A DNA stretch of 64,000 nt from Pelodera strongyloides (taxonomy: Eukaryota > Nematoda > Chromadorea > Rhabditida > Rhabditidae). The DNA lies in NCBI GenBank assembly GCA_036852015.1, contig JAANDG010000111.1, forward strand, positions 124,001 to 188,000, in the 5' to 3' direction. Below the pieces are notes generated by a model, which was given only the letters and a program-made list of their open reading frames with translations, made no database searches and had not been told where the DNA came from. This document shows positions 42,701 to 52,200 of this stretch, piece after piece. A program made the translations under genes and the position numbers. Position 1 is the first letter of the stretch. The number at the start of each line of letters is the position of its first letter.

Positions 42701-45700
42701 GGGTATAGTCCAGTCTCCTCCGTTTTCGTTCTGTCAATTTTCTCACGTTTGTGACTGTCTAGGTAGGAGATGTGAATGGAGGCCAGGCTATTGGTAGCTT
42801 CTTCATCACTTCAAACTTCATCTTTTTAAACCGAAATACTGGCCGGTTTTTGAAATGCATCTCAAGTACTTGCATTCATGTGCGTTTATGCAAAGTGGGG
42901 TCGAATTGCGGTCTAGCTTTTATTCTAGTTTACGCTCATTTGCATAAGCTGCGTAAGAAAACAGGTGTACGCGATGCGTTTCAAAAACCGGCAGGTGTTT
43001 CGCTTTAAGTGTTTCGCTTTTTACCTTCTTCATCACTTCAAACTTCATATTTTTATTTTTCTAGATCCCAGGAGCAATATCTAGCAGAAAGAGCAAGAAG
43101 CCGAGAGCATAATCGAATGAGGCGAGAACAGGAGTAAGTTGGCACCGTTAAAGCGGTATAATAACCGTTTTTTTATTTTAATTATGTTTTATATCTGCTT
43201 TCCATCAAGTCACATATAATGCTGATGATATCGAAATGTCTATTGGTTAAAGAGTATTTAGTGCAAACATCGATTATGTCCCAGTAGGTAGCACTGATGA
43301 AAGTTGCGCACAAGGAGGGGCGCGGCGCACCTGCTAATGGGTGCGCGGGACGTTCCCACAATGTGCCACTAGTGTTCAATCCCAGTTGACCCACTTTTTA
43401 CTTGAGGCGCAGCTGGTGCGGCACATGTGGTTCTGCGCATCGTTAGCGGCACGGACCACGCATGCTAGAGTGGTCGCGGCGCTCACGTGCAGACCCTTTT
43501 GTGCGCGTCAATGGCGCGAACTTTTAAGTTGAGAACTGAAATTTGACTTCCAGAACTGAAGAAGAATATGAAATTCGTCTGGCAAAAGCCCGAGAATATG
43601 GTCGAATGAAGCGGCGGCGAATCACAACCGAGTATGTTTTGAAGTTCTCTTCATGTTGACGAATTGCGTAGGATAATAAATCAATCTTTTACGCTTCAAG
43701 AGCGTTCACCTTTATTCAAGGGTGGAAATACAGTTTCAAAGTTTGCTTATGCCATGTTCCGCAGAGGTCCTGAGCAGTAGGCGACGAGTTCCAGATGACA
43801 AATTGCTCGACGTCTTCGGGCTAGGGCCAGGAGGGACGTCGAGCAATTTGTCTAAGCCTTCATAGGATACGTCTATATGTGTGAGACTAGCGCTTTCAGT
43901 CCCAGTACGGAACAATACGAGGCTGAGCTGGAAAAATCGCGAGAAAATTCACAAAGGTATCGGGAACGGGAGTAAGTTGACACTTTTTGTAAGGGGATTT
44001 TTTTAAATTTTCAACTCGCTAACTCGCTTTGCTTGAATTAGAACATGGGCTTACGGCTCAAAGTCATACACTGTTTAGCACAGACCTTTATAGAACAGAG
44101 TCTACATAGTATCGTGTTAATTATTAGTATTCTATGCTGTGCCTTTGGCTATGTGTGTGGCTCATTGCACAGTGAGAAACAAGAATCCGTTACGCTCATA
44201 AAAGCAAAGACCTTGTATGGTCTTCTTCAAAAGACTTTTTAATAACAATAGTCAGTGCGTAGTGTCGTAGCACTAATTGAAAGAAGGGCCAGATTGTCTA
44301 GCCACTTGATAATAAACGGTAATACATTTGTCAACTTTCAGAACTGAAGAAGAACATAAAATTCGTCTGGAGAAGGCTCGAGAATATGCACGAAAGAAGC
44401 GTGAGCAAATCATTGAGTAGGTTTTTACTTCTCTTCTTATTGACGCATCACATTTGCTGTTATTTGCTGTTAAAGCGTAATACCGGCCGGCTTTTGAAAC
44501 GCATCTCTAGTACTTGCGTTCCTATGCATTTATGCGAAGTGGGGCCTAATTGGGGTCTAGTTTTTATTCTAATTTTTGCTCATTTGCATATGCTGCATCA
44601 GAAGGCAGGTGTACGCAATGCGTTTCAAAAACCGGCCGGTATTTTGCTTTAGCAACAGTATCAGTAGGGTTGTCTGTAGCGGTCACCAAATGGTTTCCAC
44701 TTGCAGTGTTTGTACGTGTTGGTGTGTTTCTAGAAACAAAGAGCAATACCAAACTGAATTGACAAAAGCCCCAGAAAGTGAACGCAAGAAGTGGGCGCAA
44801 CTGTAGGTTTGCATGTAAAATAGCAGGTTCTCAGGGCATGCGTATGGTGCCTAATTCTACAATTTGTCGTTTTGAAGATGTAGCACTAAAACGTTCATTT
44901 CTTGTCAAAGCTAACTCTGTACTAGTGGGCATCTAGGCGCCACATTACGGAAGCTATATGATAGGTTCAGTTGTCTGAGAATATCGCTTCATTTTACAGT
45001 ACCCCGGAACAATACGAAGCTGACCTAGCAAGATCTCGAGAAAATTTGCGAAAGAGTCGGGAACGGGAGTAAGTTGATACTTTTGCTGAGGAAATTTTCC
45101 TCCTTTTGAAGACTTTTCCTTGATGAACACGAAAAATGAGGACGCTTTTTCCACTTTTTTTCACAGGACCGGTGTAGAACCGAGTCTAGAATCCTATTCA
45201 TTATCTTTCTTTTCTTCATTCTTACTATTTACTATTCATTATTCATTTCTTCAAAAACTGAGTAATGAGTAATAACTAATAACAATAGTCGTACCACAGA
45301 AGAACGTTGCGGGATAGTCGTACCACACAAGGACCACGTGCCAATAAAACACTAATTTTTTACTAACTTTCAGAACTGAAGAACAATATAAAATTCGGCT
45401 GGAGAAAGCTCGAGAATATGCTAGAAAGAAGCGGGAAATGCAGCGAGCTGCCAAAGAGTACGTCATATAGTATTTATGACGCCCGCAAAGTTGTCGGAAT
45501 TTCGGGCAGTCAGCTTGCATTGTTGGCAACCGGGATAAATGTCTACCAAAGTCTGAAATTCTACGACGCCTAGTTATCAAAATCTTTATTAACAAACATA
45601 GATATTTATTAACAAACAAATATTGCGGAACAAGCGACTAGAATGAATAATTCTCAATAATTCTACTTCACATTTTAGTAAATAATGTTGCCCAGGCCTA

Positions 45701-46708
45701 TAGCCTATAATCGTAATAGCTTATGATTTATTTAATGTAACAATATATGTATATGTATATGCAGAGCCGCCGAACGAGCAACCCCGACTGAGGCACTTCT
45801 TGGAGTGATTGATGCACACCTCGGACAAGGGTTATTTGATTTTTTATTTTATTTTTATTTCGCCTATGTTGTTAAAATAAATTCCTTTGTAGGTCTTTCT
45901 TGTGGTCTTCGAAGACTTTTTAATATTTAATAGGTTTTCTAATAAGTGTATGGCTTGTTCCCTAGAGGTCCTGATTGTGAGTAGAATTAATTAAGAGTTT
46001 CAGGAGACAGATTGCTATACTGTGACCACGCCCTGTGGTGTTATTTAATAAATAAATAAATATACTAGATTAGTCAGGATTTGTATGTGTGGGGATCGCC
46101 CATTTTTCATTTCTGTTTTACAAATAATTCACTTTAGTCCAATTAACGGGAAGGAACGAAGGCCGCGTCAGAAAAAGAAGAGTAATGGGGAACCCGCTCC
46201 TACTGTACCAAAGAGGCGTGGTAGACCGCCGCGAACGAATGGCTCCTCTGACGGACAGAGTGGCGGGAATTTGAATTTGCCGTCCGGCACTGTTGTTCTG
46301 GATCTCAAAGGGGAGGAAATTGAAGAGGGGTAAGTATATTTGCATATAGCTGCAAGGATAGAAAAAAAGGAGTCTGTCATCTTAGAGTTCGGAAAGCCAC
46401 TCTAAAAAAATGTGCGAATTTGCACACATATTCAAAACCCCTGACGCACTCTCCGAGCACCATTTTTTTGTGCGCTAACCGGAGTTTCAGCTGTCAACGT
46501 GAATGGTTCCTCATTTTCGCTATTTGTGAATGTACAACAGCGCTACCTTTTTGAGTATTAGGATTTATGTTGATGAGTAATGACGTCATATATTTCTTGT
46601 CTGCATGCCCAATAGAATTCCAATTTCAATTTATTACAATTTCCGGTGTTTAGGGCGGAAGAATCGTGTGATGCTATGCGTGAAGACACTGAAGTTGAAG
46701 TTTCTTGA
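39708..46708 (+). CDS. Gene 7: macro-like / STPR-like / AT-hook protein, 617 aa
   Basis: Exons: 39708-39795 (B, MGIIRVLPMEIDEYTGDAIV), 40226-40369 (C), 40575-40702 (D), 40942-41049 (E, AFPLIGTGILCGYPR), 41192-41622 (F, enlarged), 41991-42071, 42294-42338, 43065-43133, 43554-43631, 43900-43971, 44342-44416, 44734-44802, 45000-45068, 45374-45457 (STPR-like), 45765-45830, 46138-46329 (AT-hook, KRRGRPPR) and 46654-46708 (acidic tail, TGA). They total 1854 nt in frame. A stop at 46331 would end the protein inside the AT-hook exon if the last intron were retained. F carries about 45 extra codons, rich in Pro/Thr. The AT-hook lies C-terminal to the repeats here, but N-terminal to them in gene 6. Confidence 0.78.
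39986..40126. mobile_element. MITE family C copy (GAGGCCATATTCACCAC termini)
   Basis: Left GAGGCCATATTCACCAC, right GTGGTGAATATGGCCTC: exact inverted termini, with GGGGAATTATTCCC and GGAATTTCCCC inside. A second copy with a worn left end is at 42374-42500. Confidence 0.8.
41648..41708. repeat. (GAGAGTAGA)n short repeat
   Basis: Purine-rich GAGAGAGAGTAGA units directly after the donor of gene 7 exon F. Confidence 0.85.
42374..42500. mobile_element. MITE family C copy
   Basis: Shares GGACAGAAAATAGCATTCTA, the GGGGAATTCCCC interior and the right end GGTGAATATGGCCTC with 39986-40126; the left terminus is diverged. Confidence 0.72.
42596..42687 (-). other. tRNA-like sequence (probable tRNA-derived SINE fragment)
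   Basis: On the minus strand, GCCCGTAGCGCAGTGGTA (A-box/D-arm-like) and GTGTTCGATCCCCGC (B-box/T-arm-like) are about 40 bases apart, with GGCCATGATGGCC between them. Acceptor pairing is poor and the anticodon arm is not credible, so a functional tRNA is unlikely. Confidence 0.5.
42826..43008. mobile_element. MITE family A copy
   Basis: Left TTAAACCGAAATACTGGCCG, right CCGGCAGGTGTTTCGCTTTAA. It lies in an intron of the gene 7 STPR array. Confidence 0.72.
43670..43852. repeat. Dispersed repeat D copy with terminal hairpin
   Basis: About 155 bases (TCTTTTACGCTTCAAGAGCG to GACAAATTGCTCGACG) recur at 52165-52328. Here it ends in an inverted repeat, GACAAATTGCTCGACGTC..GACGTCGAGCAATTTGTC (43797-43852). 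Confidence 0.68.
44470..44653. mobile_element. MITE family A copy
   Basis: Left TTAAAGCGTAATACCGGCCG, right CCGGCCGGTATTTTGCTTTA. It lies in an intron of gene 7. Confidence 0.75.
46138..46329 (+). other. AT-hook exon of gene 7
   Basis: Encodes RRPRQKKK and then VPKRRGRPPRTNGSS, a canonical AT-hook (R-G-R-P) with a second R-R-P-R basic patch, followed by an acidic end (GEEIEEG). The same kind of motif sits in gene 6. Confidence 0.75.
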
Positions 46709-49281
46709 ACGCTGGAAAACAACGGATGTTTGTTTATTTAACCTATCAGTTTTTGTAGGATTTTATTTGATTAACACAGATACTCAGGGATACATTATAA
46801 ATTGTGGCTGATGAGAATAGGAGAATTGCAATCTTTTGTCGAGCAAATTTTAAGGGAGCTTTTGTTCATTAGGTATCGTTTACTGTGGTTATTAGCTACT
46901 TATGAACTTTAGTGTTGGACGGGGGCACGTGTTATTTATTTTACCTAGGTTTAACATTTATTCGTATTTTAGATTTGATGCCCATTAATTGGTTGATATT
47001 GTTTATGTGTGCGAAATTTCGCGTTCCTAATTACGGTTGTTTGTTCCAGTCATCATGTATTTGTTTACTGCGTGTTTGAGTGCTTATGTATGTTAGTGTT
47101 AGTACTATGTAGTACATAAGTATTGCGTATGACAAAGTTGTAGTTTAATTTATTAATGGAGAATAGAGCTGTAGTTTAAGGCTAACAAAAGTGTGAGTTG
47201 GGAATAAAGTAGTTTTTTTTTTGCACTTCTTGTCAGGGTATATTTCCGAAAGAATACATATTAAGGGGAAGGGTTCAAATGGGGTTGTATAGCAGCGTCT
47301 GCTGGAGATAGGGTGCTGTACAAGTACGTACAAGTGAGGTGCTCTAGCCTCTAGCCTAGCTGCAGCAGATGCTGCTACACAACAGGGTACTGTACAAGTA
47401 CGTACAAGTGCGGTGCTCTAGCCTCTAGCCTAGCTGCAGCAGATGCTGCTACACAACCCCATTTGTCCATGTTCAGCACAGTTAGCATGACAAGACAAAG
47501 TGTCAACTGTTTATTAATAACCGAAGTGCATAATTAGTTTTGAATTAGATGCGATCCCAGTCGAAGGTTTGCGGGGGAAGATAGTAGCTCTCACTGAAAT
47601 GGTTTTAAATAAGAAGCCTTTTTGTTAGTGCTAAAAAGTGTATTCCTACTCAAACAAATGTGAGACATTGAAAACGGTACGCGAAACAGTGCCGTAAAGA
47701 AGGCGTGGCACTAGAATAACTTACAGTAGTCGTGGGATGGCGCGGTCGTTAGTCGTTGCGGAGCGGCCGAACCTCAGAAAGTCCTAAAAAGTCAGGATTT
47801 GTGTAGAATCGATGCCAGGACACTGGCTGGAACAGAGAGGAGGCGAACGTGCGCGAGTAGTACGGATCAACCACCTGAACTTACTAGGACTTAGTCTTTT
47901 AGCTTAATTTATTGATTGGGTTCGGTGGTGTACGGTAGTATTTAGAGATAAAGAGACGACGAAAGAAAGATGCTATAATTTGCCCAATAATTGAGATACG
48001 CACAACTTGGTTTGGAATGTGACCATGTTTTTTTCTTTCTTTGGTGATCCTTGTATGGTTTGGTTCAAAAGTAAGGATTAGTGATAGCCTGCAATACGAT
48101 ATCACCCCATGTTAGCACAAGAAAAACTGATATTGCATACCTGTTGTGCGTAACCAGAAAGTGGCGCAGATCGGCCAGCTCTAATTAGCGCTCCTCGCAT
48201 CGCGAAAGCTTCGGGAGCAAGGAGAGCAAGAACTGCAAATAATTGTAATTAATTATCCCGGAAATTATTAATTATTCCCAGCAAGCATTACACTTACCAG
48301 CCCAAACATTGGAAGAGCCTACAGATGTGCCACGGTTGCCAATATATATAAAGAGAGGTAACGGTATTTGAATATACGTGAAGGTAGGTGAAGATAGGTG
48401 TGGGAGCGCCTCACACAATTTTGACTAATTTGACCAAATTGGAATTTTTTAGCAAAACTGCGCTACTGAGAGTATAACTGAGTGCATTGTGTTTAGTGTC
48501 CTTGAATTCTTCTAATTCCACTTTAACCACCACTTATTCATGCTTCACTATTAGGCGTATTTTGTGAGCGCGGACATTCAGAAATGCCTTGTATTTTGTT
48601 TTACTTAAATTGAGCCTAATTGTAAAATCAAGCCTAAATTGTCCGAAGTTGAACGAACATTATTACTCGAAAGGATTTGTAAAGAAAACATACCGAAAGC
48701 TAGAATGCTATAGAAATAAGTGTTCATGGTCGGAGTGTGTGGGTGTATTGTGTCGTTTCCTTACTTCCCTTTTATACCTTCTTTCGACAATAATAAATCA
48801 GCCCACATTCCTTCTACAAACCATTATTTGACACTACAATCAAAACAATCATTCACTTTCGCAATTCTATTACTATTCGGAAATTTGTAAATTGGAAACG
48901 GTGTTATTTATTTTGTTAATTTTGGCGAGCGATAATTCTCGCCGACAACTGAAATTAGGTTTAATTTAACGTGGTGTAGTTTGTACAGTGGTATGCTTAT
49001 GGCTTTGTTGCATGGATGCTCTATTTGCAATCAGTTTTTATTTTCTAAAACATTATTGTATTCTATATCTGACAGACACTGATTAACATTAGCATACTAG
49101 TCTTCTTTTAAAGGAGTTTCGTCAAAAGTTTTAAGCGCACAATTACTACGATAATTCGAGTTGATCCCCGTTTGTTCGGCAATTTATATTCAATTCATAT
49201 TCTTATTGGATGCAATGTCCATTTAAACTACTCGCAATAATACTATTATCACTGATAATTAGTCTACTTACTAGTGGACAA
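46709..49281. other. Long spacer between the macro cluster and gene 8
   Basis: A/T-rich. It contains a tandem and inverted repeat at 47282-47462 and short unsupported open frames. A weakly tRNA-like stretch near 47735-47820 has no credible T arm. No gene is seen. Confidence 0.45.
47282..47462. repeat. Tandem duplication inside inverted ends
   Basis: A unit of roughly 75-80 bases (GTACAAGTACGTACAAGTG, CTCTAGCCTCTAGCCTAGC, TGCAGCAGATGCTGCTACAC) occurs about twice. The block is bounded by AAATGGGGTTGT and ACAACCCCATTT, so it may be a small palindromic transposon with an internal duplication. Confidence 0.7.
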
Positions 49282-52200
49282 ATGTGCTTCTTCGGGAAAA
49301 CGCGACATGCTCCAGCTACGGTAAGCAATTGAGAATTAGCTTGAAGGTACCGCCACGGGGTTAAATGATCCTGTAGTTTCTTATGGGTATGGGGTTTCGG
49401 GTTTCAGTATCCCAAAAATTCGGTAGGATTCTGTCAATACTATCGTACAAGGTACGGTAAATTACCCCACTAGATGATTGACTTGAATTATGTAGCTAAA
49501 CCAGGTGCGAACCATCAAAATGCTAAAGTTGAATGTAACATATAAGACTGACAGTTCCGCGCAGTGTCATCCTATAAAGACCGTCAGCTACGTTTCACAA
49601 AAACTTGAAAAAGGTTTCATTTTGCATTTGGAGCAGTATGTATATTGCAATTACGAGTGTGATAAGCAAATCGAAAGTAATTAAGAACAACAAAAAGTTG
49701 ATTGCAGTGTATTATTTTCCTTTCAGAACTCCTCATCCGGTTCACGAAAAAACGCTGGCCGTAGGTTGAATTGTCCTATATACGCTATCAGAAAACTCGA
49801 ATGGCCATAATCATGACCATCATGGGTTACTTGTGTCCGTATGCACGAACTGTGGGAGCCTCCCCGGGTGGGATAATTAGTCTCTGCGTCTTTCTGATCC
49901 ACGTGATCCCTCCATTTCTTTACCTCCCAGACTGGGAGCATACTCCCAGCGTTCTTGCATATATATATATATATATAGCCACTGTTGAATGTAAAACTGG
50001 CTATCCATCGTGCCTGGGTAACATCTTCGTGAATACTTCTGGACTTGCAAAATATTCTGTTTGGCTTGTTTTGGCGCACCTTCCAAAACAATAGGCAATA
50101 GATAATGAGAATGATAATTTAATGTTCCGTTGCAATAAGAAAGTTGGGGCCAAGAGGGGCAGACAAGCGGTGTTTGTATTGCGCATTATCAATTTTGTAC
50201 CTCCATGTTTAGATACAGAACCCGTCTACTTGAGTGGTTATTCGAAACGAAAAACTTCACATAAATCGAAAAGGAAAGGCGGACGAGGTCCATCTCGGAA
50301 ACCAAGACATCCAATGCTACACAGTGAAAAGAGCATACAGGAAGGGGTACGCAGGAATTATTGTCTCTCTGTGGTTCTTAGGACTAACAAAATATTTTCT
50401 CTAGCGAAACTTTGGTCGGTGCGCGGCCGGCGGCCGGCATATGACCGGTGTGCGGCCTACAAAATATGCCGGCGGTCTGTCGTCGATCGCTCGCCTCCTG
50501 GTGCGCGGCTACACCCACGCGCACAATTTTTTGTGCCGATAGCGCACGTAGCGTATACGTATACTATATAGGTTGCATATGAAAGATTAACGTTTGACAA
50601 GTGTTTACCTCAGTAAAAGAAAGATCGTCTTTTGTGGACTAAAGTCTAAAAGAAACCCACAATGTTTGAGACGCAATGAGTGAAGAGAGCAGTGTTTTTG
50701 AATAAAATATCAATGTTTTATTTTCAGAAAGGTGGTTCAGAATGCACTTCTTTAATGGATAAGATGAATCGATTTAGCAATGATGTAAGAAACATTTTTA
50801 TTACGAGGAGGCTTTTTGAGCAATGAATCTTGTCATTATGAAACGTAAATGTAAATATATAAAGTGTATTTTTCTACCTTGTTTCTGCAAGAGAGGCGCG
50901 GAGATTGAGTATGTATTATGAAACACAGTACCGTAAGGTATTTACGTACGGTAAAAATACTGTACGTAAATGCCGTACGTAAATAACGCACGTAAGTACC
51001 GTACGTAAATACCGTACGTTAATATCGTACTCGATTGCAGCCAAAACCTCAAGTACAGGACGAAAGAAAGAAATTGGACATTGCGTTCATGCCACAATCA
51101 ATAGGAAATGATGCGGTAAGTTCAAAAAATATAGAATGGAAATATAAGTATGACTATAATAGTCAAGGAACTCATTGATAACGTTGGGACAAATGAACCA
51201 ATTAATGGGTTAGCCAATTCCTGAGCGCCTACCACAACAACCCCGCATAAGCGCTGAGATACGTTACATTACCCTGTTTATTTTTATTTACTCGTTCCAT
51301 TATATCTTATTGGATTTACCACGATTTATTTTTCATATACAGTAATTGTCACCTTTTACAAAGTGAAATCATCATGCAAACTGGAAAATGAATTATTATA
51401 TTTTCCCACCTTACCTCGGGCAGAAAAATGACATCTTCAAAATAAGAACAGCTCTATTTTTGTAGTTGGACGACACAATTCTGGAGGATAAGATCCCGTC
51501 TCTAACATCACAAGATTCCAAAACTGGGAGTGCTAGCTCGAGTGTAAAGTAAGACCAATCACAAATTTTGATTTTCCATGCGTTTTCAAGCATTTTCTGA
51601 TTGTGAGCACTCCATCACTTCAAAATAGCTGTATGCATTGTTAGGTCAATAGCATAGTATACACATATAAGTATTCGAATGGAGGAAGCATAATCGCATA
51701 ATAAGCCACATGAAAAAAATCCTGAAAAAGTCAAAGTCATCAATTTTCTTCTTATTCAGACCCGCGCCCGCTAATCCTGGCAATAACGAATTGGGAGAGC
51801 TGACGGAAGCTAATTGGATGTACAATAGACAAGAGATACTGTACGTTCTACATGACATGCTGATCCTTGCGTGTCAGGGAAGCACTTCTCTACAGTCGGA
51901 TAGTGAGGTGGAACAGGTAATTATATTACATTTAGAAGACAATTGTAAGTAAATCCGAACTCCTGAATTATTACACATTCAAAACTCTGCAAAGAAAAGG
52001 AACAGGCAAGCTCGTACGGTGTACAATTCAACGTTAGTGCATTTGTGATGTAGCCGCTGTCCTCAAGAATCCGCCATTGGTGCGCCAGCTAGAGCTTTCG
52101 CGTGTATCTTTTCGCCATCCCATGGACCGCTTCGGCGTGGAATGCTCTCGACTTTTTTTATCGAGATAATAAAAAAATAATAAACAAATCTTTTACGCCT

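Larger units (their letters stand above)
41991..45457 (+). other. STPR-like array of gene 7, eight full repeats and one half
   Basis: Exons of 81, 45, 69, 78, 72, 75, 69, 69 and 84 nt, all phase 2. From the fourth on, two repeat types alternate: TEEEYEIRLAKAREYGRMK-type and TEQYEAELEKSRENSQR-type. The first recurs at 44342 and 45374 and the second at 45000; 44734 (NKEQYQTELTKAPESERKK) is a variant. The highly charged helices and 23-residue period match the STPR family. Confidence 0.72.

Noticed and set aside
46605..46811. 68-codon frame continuing past gene 7
   Set aside because: It overlaps the last gene 7 exon in another frame; the exon phase selects the acidic reading that ends at 46708.
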